From: Actinomycetota bacterium
GTDB lineage: Bacteria > Actinomycetota > Actinomycetes > S36-B12 > UBA10799
Reading direction: 5' to 3'
Length of the DNA stretch: 28,589 nt
Assembly (NCBI GenBank): GCA_030837445.1
Contig: JAUPKM010000336.1
Coordinates: 1 to 28,589 of the forward strand
The notes beneath the pieces were generated by a model. It had not been told where the DNA came from. It was given only the letters and a program-made list of their open reading frames with translations, and ran no database searches. A program made the position numbers and the translations under genes. Of this stretch, positions 16,152-23,286 are shown piece after piece (position 1 is the stretch's first letter; the number at the start of each line of letters is the position of its first letter).

Positions 16152-17300
16152 TCAACTCCGGAGCGCACCGGGCACCTTTCCCTGGGATGACTTCTCCCGG
16201 AAGCGCAACTGGGTTCCACCGAAGGTCACGATGTCACCGTCTGTGAGCATCGAGCTGGGGCTGCGGGTGCCGTTCACGACGATGGGATACGTCGCTTCAG
16301 CGGCATCCAGCTGGCATGCCGCGCCCTTCACGCGCATGACGGCGGCTACGGGGGGGATGAGGCTGTCCTTGATGAGGGTGATGTCAGCGCCTGGAGACGA
16401 CCCCAGCGTGATGGAAGGCTTGTAGAGGATGAACTGCTTACCAGCCAGGCCCCCGGACACGATCTCGATCCACCTGCTCTTGCCAGCCTGCTCGACGATG
16501 CCCGTCGACAGGCCGATGAGGGTGCCGAGCAGGACGATCCCGATCAGCTGCGCCAGGAACTCCGCACGATCGGCTTCCGCCTGTGTGCTCCCAGTGGGGA
16601 TGAAGTCGAAGATGAATCCGCCGAGGAAGCCTCCAACCGCCCCGCCCAGAACTGCCAGACCCAGCCGCTTCCACGAGCGCGATGCAGCGCCGGCCGCAAT
16701 TCCGGCACTGATGCCCACCAGCATCCAAGCGGCGCCACGGATGGGGTGCAGGCGGAGTGTGATGTAGTCCTCTACCTGCTGCTCGGTTAGGTTTCCCTGC
16801 AGGTACTGGTCGTAGGCCGTGTTGAACGCCCAGTCGGTGCCGCTCGAGTAGACGACATGCGCAATCAGGCCCATGACGAGGGCCGCCCCAACGGCCGCGG
16901 GAAGTGCGATCGCCGCCACCTTTCCCACCTTCGCCCAGCTTCGACTCGTGACAGCCTCTGCGAGGGCGACTGCCGCGCCTATGCACACTGCCAGGACGAA
17001 GGTGAAGGACAGGTTGTTGCCGAATGCATTGTCCGAGAAGAGGTTCAGACCATCGAGCAGCACTCGGAGCAGCGCAAAGGCGAGCAGGCCGCCTACCGCA
17101 CCGCCTAGGGTCAACGTCAGAATCGCCCTGCCCGACCCGCCAGTCGAGGTAGTCGGCGCACCGACATCACGCACGAGGGCGACTTGCTGCGCCTGGGCCA
17201 TCGCCTGAACCCGCTCGTCAACCTCGGGCGTGGTCAGGTCTGCACTCGAGATCACGATGCGATCCGGTGTGGAAGGCTGCTGCTCGTTCGGCTCGCTCAT
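16152..17300 (-). CDS. Six-TM protein with C-terminal FHA-like domain
   Basis: A 382-residue membrane protein. A cytoplasmic N-terminal stretch (~1-57) is followed by about six hydrophobic helices (~58-82, 98-118, 127-149, 188-206, 212-234, 247-269). A forkhead-associated-like domain follows at ~286-368 (ITLGSSPGADITL, then VVNG and LTDGDIVTFGGTQLRF). The usual GR at the start of the FHA recognition loop reads GS, and the Ser-x-x-His core is replaced by LIPPVAAV, so phosphothreonine binding is doubtful and it may instead serve as a docking module. Start ATG 17300 lies 30 bases after the E2 stop with a GGGGGA-like ribosome site. It is probably the main membrane platform of the system. The kinase-like partner in the operon is itself inactive by sequence. 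Confidence 0.85.
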   Translation of the reverse strand: MSEPNEQQPSTPDRIVISSADLTTPEVDERVQAMAQAQQVALVRDVGAPTTSTGGSGRAILTLTLGGAVGGLLAFALLRVLLDGLNLFSDNAFGNNLSFTFVLAVCIGAAVALAEAVTSRSWAKVGKVAAIALPAAVGAALVMGLIAHVVYSSGTDWAFNTAYDQYLQGNLTEQQVEDYITLRLHPIRGAAWMLVGISAGIAAGAASRSWKRLGLAVLGGAVGGFLGGFIFDFIPTGSTQAEADRAEFLAQLIGIVLLGTLIGLSTGIVEQAGKSRWIEIVSGGLAGKQFILYKPSITLGSSPGADITLIKDSLIPPVAAVMRVKGAACQLDAAEATYPIVVNGTRSPSSMLTDGDIVTFGGTQLRFREKSSQGKVPGALRS

Positions 17301-17330
17301 GGACTCCCCCGGAGGAACTCGCTCGTTGGA

Positions 17331-17828
17331 TCAGTCATTGCTGCGCCGAACCGCAACGGATATCGGTGCACTCATGCCGCCCACCTCGATCTGGCCGAGT
17401 GGGAGGTCGAGGGCGTGGGTGTTCGCCCACTCTGCCGCCACTGCGTTGAGTGGGCTGCGGATGTTGTACTTGCGGTACTGGAGCATGTCGCCGATGCTGA
17501 CCACGACGTCGCCGAGCGACTGCCCCGGCGCCCAGAAGTCAGCGATGCACACGTACGCACCGAAGTTTGGATGGAATATCGGATCGAGGGTCTCGGCGTG
17601 CGGCTTCTCGCGCGGGTAGGCCATGGGGAGCGTCAGGGTGACAGTCGTCTGTTGCGTGCGTTGGACCTGGTTCGCGTGATCCAGGCGTAGGGACGGCACG
17701 CGGTAGATGATCTGATACCGCTCAGGCGGATGGGTGCCCACGGGCGTGATCGTGATGTTCGGATCCCCATCGAACCTCGCTCGAAGTTCCGCGTAATCGC
17801 TCTCAAGCCGACGCAGGCGCGGATTCAC
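17331..17828 (-). CDS. E2-like ubiquitin-conjugating enzyme (UBC fold)
   Basis: A 165-residue UBC-fold protein resembling eukaryotic E2s. It begins MNPRLRRLESDYAELRARF, the expected N-terminal helix, then strands ending LPMAYPREKP, the HPN tripeptide (86-88), the catalytic Cys94 in AYVCIADFWAPGQSL, and the RSPLNAVAAEW helix. The HPN-to-Cys spacing and the W-P-x-x-S-L run after the Cys match active E2s. Start choice: the open frame extends to an ATG at 17924, but GTG at 17828 has AAAGGAG five bases upstream and overlaps the RING gene stop as GTGA, and the upstream residues are the RING gene read in another frame. It would take the activated ubiquitin-like protein from E1 and pass it to a target, perhaps with the RING protein. 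Confidence 0.92.
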   Translation of the reverse strand: MNPRLRRLESDYAELRARFDGDPNITITPVGTHPPERYQIIYRVPSLRLDHANQVQRTQQTTVTLTLPMAYPREKPHAETLDPIFHPNFGAYVCIADFWAPGQSLGDVVVSIGDMLQYRKYNIRSPLNAVAAEWANTHALDLPLGQIEVGGMSAPISVAVRRSND

Positions 17829-17974
17829 ACGTACTCCTTTGGTCCCGCCAAGCAGGCGAATTGCGAACAGCCTCCATTTGCGTACCAGCAGTCCCGATGA
17901 TGCAGCGAACCACAGTGCCAGCATCGGGGCGCCCGCTCAGGATGCACCTCGGTCAAGCAGTAGCTGCACTTCAT
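17825..17974 (-). CDS. 49-residue prokaryotic RING-finger protein (E3-like)
   Basis: A tiny gene lying between the zinc ribbon-TM gene and E2. Translation from ATG 17974 gives 49 residues with zinc ligands C3, C6, C18, C21, H25 or H26, C29, C36 and C41. The order is CxxC, CxxC, HHxxC, then GGCxxxxC (CWHCGSLHHRDCW, ANGGCSQFAC). This is the pattern of the Prok-RING_1 family as I recall it, which is found beside ubiquitin-like, E1, E2 and JAB genes. Its stop overlaps the E2 GTG start (GTGA) and it carries the E2 ribosome site, so the two are translationally coupled. A run of nine G lies just before the start and may serve as a ribosome site. It is the candidate E3 or E2 cofactor of the system. 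The family call is by eye, not by profile search. Confidence 0.85.
   Translation of the reverse strand: MKCSYCLTEVHPERAPRCWHCGSLHHRDCWYANGGCSQFACLAGPKEYV
17834..17840 (-). promoter_or_regulatory. Ribosome binding site fixing the E2 start
   Basis: AAAGGAG on the minus strand, five bases before GTG at 17828, lies inside the 3' end of the RING gene. It supports the short E2 form over the in-frame ATG at 17924, which lacks a comparable site. Confidence 0.75.
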
Positions 17975-17978
17975 CCAA

Positions 17979-17987
17979 CCCCCCCCC
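17979..17987 (-). repeat. G9 homopolymer before the RING start
   Basis: Nine consecutive G on the minus strand end four bases before the RING ATG. It may act as the ribosome site, and its length could vary by slippage. Confidence 0.6.
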
Positions 17988-17998
17988 GAGCCGACCCC

Positions 17999-18538
17999 TC
18001 AGTCCCCGAGAGTAATGCCCCACTCCCAGTTTGCGGCGCTCAGTTCCGATTGAGTGCTCGTGAGCGTCCCGCGGGACGAACGGCCGAGCGCGAGGGTGTA
18101 GATGCTCTTGTCGCTCGGGATGTTCGGAATCAGAGCGGTGAACACGCACGCCCCACCCATCTCGTCGCCGTACCTGCTGAGGTTCCCGGACCCGACTATG
18201 TCTCCATCGGCCTCAACCACCACTGTCGCACCGGGGATGTCGATGTAGCCAAGTCCGACGGAGCACGGATCAAAGCCATTGAACAGACTCATTGTCACGC
18301 GGAGGGTGGCCACCTTCTGACGTGTGGCCTGATATCCCACGAATGCCAGTCCCACCAGCACCAGAACACCCAGCGCAATGACGGGGACCAGCCATTGCCG
18401 ACTCGTCCGCGGCGGATCAGCAGCGCCGACGACTGGCTGAGGACCAGGGTGTTCGTCGCCGATGGCCAGTCCGCAGGTGGTGCAGAAGTAGTCGTCGGCG
18501 CTGTTCGCGTGCCCTAACGCACAGGTGACGATGTCCAT
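17999..18538 (-). CDS. Zinc ribbon-TM-ectodomain protein
   Basis: A 179-residue single-pass membrane protein. The N-terminus holds a compact zinc ribbon with Cys6, His10, Cys19 and Cys22 (CALGH and CTTCG). A Pro-rich linker leads to one TM helix (~49-69). The remaining ~105 residues form an outside domain with a Cys pair (one in FNGFDPCSVG, one in GGACVFTA) and alternating beta strands; I do not recognise it. The topology is ribbon inside, domain outside. It starts 16 bases after the upstream DUF4190 gene and ends 25 bases before the RING start. It shares its zinc ribbon type with the next gene upstream and its general plan with the protein at 25687-27045. A receptor or target role is a guess. 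Confidence 0.8.
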   Translation of the reverse strand: MDIVTCALGHANSADDYFCTTCGLAIGDEHPGPQPVVGAADPPRTSRQWLVPVIALGVLVLVGLAFVGYQATRQKVATLRVTMSLFNGFDPCSVGLGYIDIPGATVVVEADGDIVGSGNLSRYGDEMGGACVFTALIPNIPSDKSIYTLALGRSSRGTLTSTQSELSAANWEWGITLGD

Positions 18539-18554
18539 GGTCGATCGTCAGGGC

Positions 18555-18959
18555 CTACGAGACGTTCACAAGGATGGCGAGGAGCCACAGCACGGTGGTC
18601 ACGATGCCGAGGACGAATCCGGCTGTGGCCACTCCCTTGTTCGTAGCCAGCCCCTGTGTGGCGCGCGACCTCCCCATGGCACCGAACACGATCGCGAGGG
18701 GACCAAGAATCCCGCACAGAATCAGACCCACGATGCCAAGGACCAGGCTCGCGACTCCCATGCCGTTCTGTGGCGGTCTGCCGGCTTCCCCGTAGGGAGT
18801 CCACGCGGGCGCTGGATAGGTCACCGAGGCCGGCGCTCCAGGAGGAGGGTATGACGGGGTGACAGGCGGTGCGGGCGGTGGCGCGGTGCCTAGGGCAAGT
18901 CCACACACGAGGCAGAAGTTCGTGCCCGCATCGTTGTCATGGCCGGCCGTGCATCGCAT
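18555..18959 (-). CDS. Zinc ribbon-DUF4190 membrane protein, first gene of the operon
   Basis: A 134-residue protein. A zinc ribbon (Cys3, His7, Cys16, Cys19; CTAGH and CLVCG) is followed by a Pro/Tyr-rich linker (~25-65) and a DUF4190 domain with two TM helices (GMGVASLVLGIVGLIL at ~67-90 and GVATAGFVLGIVTTVL at ~108-132). A GGAGGGGG ribosome site lies just before the ATG at 18959. It is the promoter-proximal gene of the eleven-gene minus-strand set. DUF4190 has no known biochemical activity; the ribbon suggests it recruits partners to the membrane. Confidence 0.82.
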   Translation of the reverse strand: MRCTAGHDNDAGTNFCLVCGLALGTAPPPAPPVTPSYPPPGAPASVTYPAPAWTPYGEAGRPPQNGMGVASLVLGIVGLILCGILGPLAIVFGAMGRSRATQGLATNKGVATAGFVLGIVTTVLWLLAILVNVS

Positions 18960-18985
18960 AGTTCCCCCTCCGATCGATCCCTGTC

Positions 18986-18991
18986 AGCCTA
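18986..18991 (-). promoter_or_regulatory. Weak candidate -10 element for the ubiquitin-like operon
   Basis: TAGGCT on the minus strand, 27 bases before the first start codon, fits a -10 box loosely. No good -35 is seen at the expected distance. The operon promoter should lie in this area. Confidence 0.2.
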
Positions 18992-19974
18992 CCCTCGTCC
19001 GTCCGATGCGTGAGGTGCACCTGACCTGCGGTCCGGATGTGTGTTGGTGCTCGCATCGGTCATGTCTGGTCCTCGAGTTGGTGACTGGTGATGCTTGTGG
19101 ACGATGGCGTCGGGTTTCCGCTGGGAATGGGCCGAAGGGGCGGTGCTCTTGGGAGAATTCTCGCGGATCCGTGCATCCTGATACCAGGGGGCGCTTTCGA
19201 TTCAGGGGCGTGGGGTGCGGTCATCACAGCGCTCGAAGGCCGCCGATGGGATCTGGCAACGGGAGCGAGATGCGCGCGTCCGCATTGAGCGGCGCTGGCA
19301 GCCACTAGCTTGCTTCGCAGTCTGATCATCGGAGCGTGACGTTTGAGAACACTTCCTGGCTATTACGGACACCACCACGCCAGGGGACCCATCGGGGGAC
19401 AACTAGGGACTGCCCCAGCTTCATCACGGTTTCTGTGCCGTAAGGGAGCGATAGTCAGACCGTCCTGAAGCAGAGGGTAATCCGGTGCTTGTAGGTCGCG
19501 TCGAGGGACACATGTAGGTCGAGTCCATTCCAACGGTGCATCGTTGAAGTTGCGCACCGCTAACACGTGGTGGCACGCAACTGCGTAATCGCAGGATGTC
19601 TCGTCCCCAAGGACGCGCTCTCGACCCCGAGGACGTCCTCACCGGCAAACCGTCCGAGTCGCGCTGGCAGTTCTCCGTGTCAAGCAGGGAACTAATGCGA
19701 TTTTGCAGTGGACACCTCGTGCACAGGCAGTACGCCCCTCGCCGGGCGAGGCGCATGCCTCGTCTGAGTTGGCATCCCAAGGCCTGCCAGCGAATCGGGT
19801 GTCGCGCAGTCCGGCGTGGAACACCCCCGGAGAGCAGCCGCACTCGGCGAGTGAGCAGTACCGTGTCAGGGATCCCTTAGTACTGACCCCGCAGCCGGGG
19901 TCGTCATGGGGTCAGTCTTCAGTCGGCCCTGACATACCGGCGGTGGCTTCCCTCTGAGTGGTGTCTGTTCGCTC
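18992..19974 (+). other. Gene-free stretch upstream of the operon
   Basis: I see no convincing gene here. Open frames of 60-140 codons exist on both strands but lack recognisable domains, good ribosome sites or a preferred frame. It holds hairpins at 19737-19751 (7-bp stem), 19747-19762 (6-bp stem) and 19883-19915 (CTGACCCC with its inverse). It borders the relic IS end at 19975 and may be decayed mobile or transferred DNA. Confidence 0.5.
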
Positions 19975-20190
19975 GTCGCGCTCAGGTCAGTGTTCTGATC
20001 ATGCCGACATGAGCTCCGGTGTCGTCACCTGCCGTACCGCCTGGGTCGTCGCGGTGGTCACCAAGGTCATTCATCGATCGGTGAAGTAGCGGCGGTCGGC
20101 GGTCGCACTTTCTTCGTGCTACTCGACCAGGACGGCGCCCGCGAGGGCAGCAGGGCTTCCGGAATCGGGAAGCCGCCTACGACGTTGGAA
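19975..20190 (-). pseudogene. Relic 3' end of an IS256-type transposase gene
   Basis: This stretch is a diverged copy of 20570-20780, the 3' end of the larger IS256-type element. Both share GTCAGTGTTCTGATCATGCC and, further in, the coding of VVGxFPxPEAL, LAGAVLVE and ADxRYF. In this copy the frame is broken: a stop follows LAGAVLVE, another follows RYFTDR, and an indel separates PEAL from LAG. Only the C-terminal end is present. It has the same orientation as the second copy. Confidence 0.8.
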
Positions 20191-20282
20191 CGGACCATGC
20201 CCACATCGGCAACTCAGGGTGTACAACCGCACAACTCAACGGACCGAGCGGAAGACGCCCGACGCCGCGACTGAGTTCGTAC

Positions 20283-20426
20283 TTACCGCTTATACCCGCA
20301 CGTACAACCTGACGCAGCACCGCCGCCACCAGGATGGGCAATCATGGCTTGTGCCGGAGCCGCGACCAACACAAGCGATGAAGAGAAGACCAGGGCGGCA
20401 ACTGCGGCGAGAGTCTTGCGATTCAT
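20283..20426 (-). CDS. Short secreted ORF, probably a gene remnant
   Basis: ATG 20426 opens a 47-residue frame whose first ~27 residues form a good signal peptide (MNRKTLAAVAALVFSSSLVL, then VAAPAQA). Only about 20 residues follow (Gly-rich, with CTCGYKR) before a TAA. AGAGGA lies about 11 bases upstream of the start. It sits between two copies of an IS256-type end, so it may be the stub of a secreted-protein gene cut by the mobile element. A genuine tiny secreted peptide is possible. Confidence 0.4.
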   Translation of the reverse strand: MNRKTLAAVAALVFSSSLVLVAAPAQAMIAHPGGGGAASGCTCGYKR

Positions 20427-21236
20427 TGGCTCAGTTTCCTCTCAGTGGGCAATGCGCTTCGCGTAGCCTGATCCAACCCTCTTCGACCTTCGCCGTCAAG
20501 AACAATCTCCGACCCACGGAGAGCCTCGGTGACGTCCCGCTGAAGGGTGACTATGCGCTCGTCACACTCACGTCAGTGTTCTGATCATGCCGACATGAGT
20601 TCTGGTGTTGTCACCTCCCCTCGTTCTCGGTGCTGCTGGTCGTGTCGAGGGTCATGGATCGCTCGGAGAAGTAGCGGAGGTCGGCGGCTGCCCACTCGTT
20701 GTGCTGCTCGACCAGAACAGCTCCCGCCAGCCGCCGCAGGGCCTCCGGGTTCGGGAAGACGCCGACGACGTCGGTGCGGCGCTTGATCTCCTTGTTCACC
20801 CGCTCGAGCGGGTTCGTGGACAAGATCTGACGCCAGTGGTTCTGCGGGAAACCGGTGAAAGCCAGGTGGTCGTCCTTGGCCTCGCGGAGCATCACCTCGA
20901 CCTTCGACAGCTGCCGGCCCAGCATCCCGGCGATGACGTCAAACTGCTCCTCGAGGTGCTCGGCGTCCGGCTGGGCGAAGATCGTGCGGATCGCCGCCGC
21001 GACCATTTCCGCGTTGCCCTTCGGCACGACCGCGAGGACGCTGCGCATGAAATGAACCCGGCAACGCTGCGACGCGGAGCCGATAAGAACTGCTGCTATT
21101 GCTTGCTTGAGACCACTAGGGGCGTCGGAGCTGACTAGACGGTATGACCTGACGGCTGAGGCCTCGCCCGCGAATGATCGTGGGTTGCCGGTGGATGGAC
21201 CGCTGGCAGTGCCACAGTCGTGGGGAGGCCTCAGTG

Positions 21237-22313
21237 ATGTACGAGCGTAGTTTCGTCGCGCTGGATGTGCACGCGCTTTCGGTCGTGGCGTGCGGGATCG
21301 ATACGGTCACCGGTGAGGTGGCCCGGGCGCGGTTGACGCCCGATCATGAGGAGATCTGGTCGTGGCTTCAGGGCCTGGACGGTCCGGTGGCGGTGGCGTA
21401 TGAGGCGGGCCTGACGGGGTTCGGGCTGGCGCGGTTCCTGACGGACAGGTCGGTGCGGTGCGTGGTCGCAGCGCCGAGCAGGATCACCCGGGCGCCGGGT
21501 GATCGGGTGAAGACCGATGCGCGGGACGCGATGCTGCTGGCGCGGCTGCTCAAGTTGGACGAGCTCACCGCCGTGAACGTGCCCAGCGTCCAGGCTGAGT
21601 CCGCCCGCGATCTGTTCCGGGCGCGGGAGGACTGGCGTTCGGATCTGATGAGCGCCCGTCACCGGTTGAGCAAACTGCCGCTTCGTCAGGGCATCGTCTG
21701 GTCCGGTGGGCAGGCGCGGACGGGCAAGCATGACGCGTGGCTGCGCCGGCAGAGGTTCGACGAGCCTGCCCGGCAGTTGGCGTATGAGTCGGCCTACGAG
21801 GCCGTGGCGATGACGGTCGCTCGCCGGGGCCGACTCGATGCTGCGAGCGACGCGATGGCCGCGGACAGTCAGTCCACTCCCATCGTGCGCCGGCTGGGAT
21901 GCCTGCGCGGGGTCTCCACGCTGAGCGGGTTGGGCCTGGCCGTGGAGATCGGTGACTGGGATCGGTTCACTGGGTCCACGATCGGCGCCTACGTCGGGTT
22001 GACTCCCAGTGAGTCCTCGTCCGGGCAGTCCCGGTCGCAAGGGTCGATCACCGAGACCGGGAACACGCACGTGCGCCGGCTGCTGGTCGAGGCGGCCTAG
22101 CATCACCGGCCGCGCTACGTTCCCGGCGCCGAGATGCACCGACGTTGGGGCCTCGCGCCCGTCGAAGCGCGACTGCGCGGCCAAGACGGCAACCGCCGCC
22201 TGCACGCCCGCTGGCAGCGGTTCGACGCGCGTGGCAAGCGGACCACCGTCGCGAACGTGGCCATCGCCCGCGAACTCGCCGGCTGGTGCTGGACCCTGGG
22301 CGTCATGGACTGA
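21237..22313 (+). pseudogene. IS110/IS1111-type transposase with internal TAG
   Basis: The ATG at 21237 follows GGGGAGG with good spacing. The N-terminal DEDD RuvC-like domain has Asp10 (FVALDVH), Glu56 (AYEAG), Asp94 and Asp97 (KTDARDAML). The C-terminal Tnp20 part has LGCLRGVSTLSGLG and AYVGLTPSESSSGQSRSQGS, with the serine-rich segment expected to hold the nucleophile, then GNTHVRRLLVEAA. At 22098 a TAG stands where the family has Trp (AAWHH). The same frame continues with HHRPRY and a normal C-terminus to TGA at 22311. So the protein would be cut at 287 residues instead of 358 unless the stop is read through. Confidence 0.88.
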
Positions 22314-22526
22314 CGCGCCCCACCGACTCCGTCCGCCCGGTGAGGGCTGCAGCGCCAGGAACAACACGCGATGACAGCTAAGAGCCGCCAGCAATGGCCA
22401 CGCTCGATCCCTAGACCCGCGTTCCGCTCCAGCCGGACAGCCCGTCATGCGGTAACCAACCCGCGCATATCAGCCTGACCGCGCGTCGCAAGACACGCCC
22501 GCCCAACCGGGCCGCAGACAGAAACA

Positions 22527-22563
22527 CGAAGCGGCCCCGCCGATCCACGACGGGGCCGCTTCG
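22527..22563 (+). terminator. Strong hairpin near the right end of the IS110-type element
   Basis: CGAAGCGGCCCCG (22527-22539) pairs perfectly with 22551-22563 around an 11-base loop. There is no U-run, so it is either a terminator-like stop for outward transcription or a structural part of the element's non-coding RNA. Confidence 0.5.
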
Positions 22564-23286
22564 CGATGCGCGCTTGACAAACGGAACTACATATCAGCTG
22601 CACGCCGGTCAGCCTGCAGGCCTTCAGGCCGCGTAGGAACACGGGTAAGAACGACTTGTCCTCGCTGTCACCGACATCCATCCCCAGCACTTCCCGCCGT
22701 CCGTCGGCGGTCACGCCGATCGCCACGACGATGGCTTGCGAGACGACGCAGTGATTGACGCGGACCTCGCAATAGGTCGCGTCGAGGAACACGCGCGGAT
22801 ACGCGGTCTCCGCCAGGCTGCGGTCGCGGAACGCGCCGACCTCCAAGTCGAGGTCCTTGCAGATCCGGGACACCCCCGACTTGAAGAACCCCGTGTCCGC
22901 GCCCAGGGCCTTGACCAGGTCATCGACCCTCCTGGTGCTCACCCCGTGCAGGTAAGCCTCCCTGATCACCGCGAACAGCGCCTGGCCGATCCGGCACCGG
23001 CGCTCCAGCAGCGACGGGAAGAACGACCCCGACCGCAGCTTCGGGATCCGCAGTTTCGGGATCCGCAGCTTCAGATCCCCGGCCGTCGTCGACAGCAACC
23101 GCTGCCTCGACCCGTTGCGGACCGCCGTACGGTCCTCGGCGCGTTGCCCGAACCCGATGCCAATCACGCCCTAAGCCTCCGCGTCGATCAACGCCTGATA
23201 CAGGATCTGCGCGGCGATCCGGATCCGTTCATCCACGCCGGCGCCCTCCGCGCTTCACGCAACTCCCACAGGGCTGACTGGTCCAT

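Larger units (their letters stand above)
21136..22594 (+). mobile_element. IS110/IS1111-type insertion sequence inside the IS256-type gene
   Basis: The element is bounded by comparing it with the interrupted IS256-type gene: the rebuilt target reads GGAGCTGAC joined to CAGCTGCAC, giving an element of 1,459 bp with no clear target duplication. It holds one transposase gene (21237-22313) with ~100 bases before it and ~280 bases of non-coding DNA after it. The long non-coding segment on the 3' side fits the IS1111 group, where the bridge RNA is thought to be made from the right end. No obvious terminal inverted repeats were seen. Confidence 0.85.
20611..23286 (-). pseudogene. IS256-type (mutator) transposase gene, decayed and split by an IS110-type insertion
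   Basis: The 5' part runs from ATG 23286 (MDQSALWELREA) to 22595 and the 3' part from 21135 to 20611. Recognisable IS256 segments are the AGDLKLRIPKLR, RRVDDLVKALGADTG, VFLDATYCEVRVNH and EVLGMDVGDSEDKSF stretches in the 5' part. The 3' part has SDAPSGLK, RCRVHF, VPKGNAEMVAAAIR and NHWRQILSTNPLERVNKEIK. The two parts meet exactly at GVQL / VSSDA, where the IS110-type element is inserted. Independent damage: near the start the frame shifts between EARRAPA and VDERIRIAAQ, and a TAG follows LIDAEA. Part of the LRIPK segment is duplicated. The transposase cannot be made. Confidence 0.9.

Noticed and set aside
19424..19843. 139-codon minus-strand frame in the gene-free stretch
   Set aside because: No domain, no ribosome site and several overlapping alternatives in other frames.
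20219..20584. 121-codon plus-strand frame between the two IS256-type ends
   Set aside because: It runs antisense through the signal-peptide ORF and into the IS end; no domain seen.
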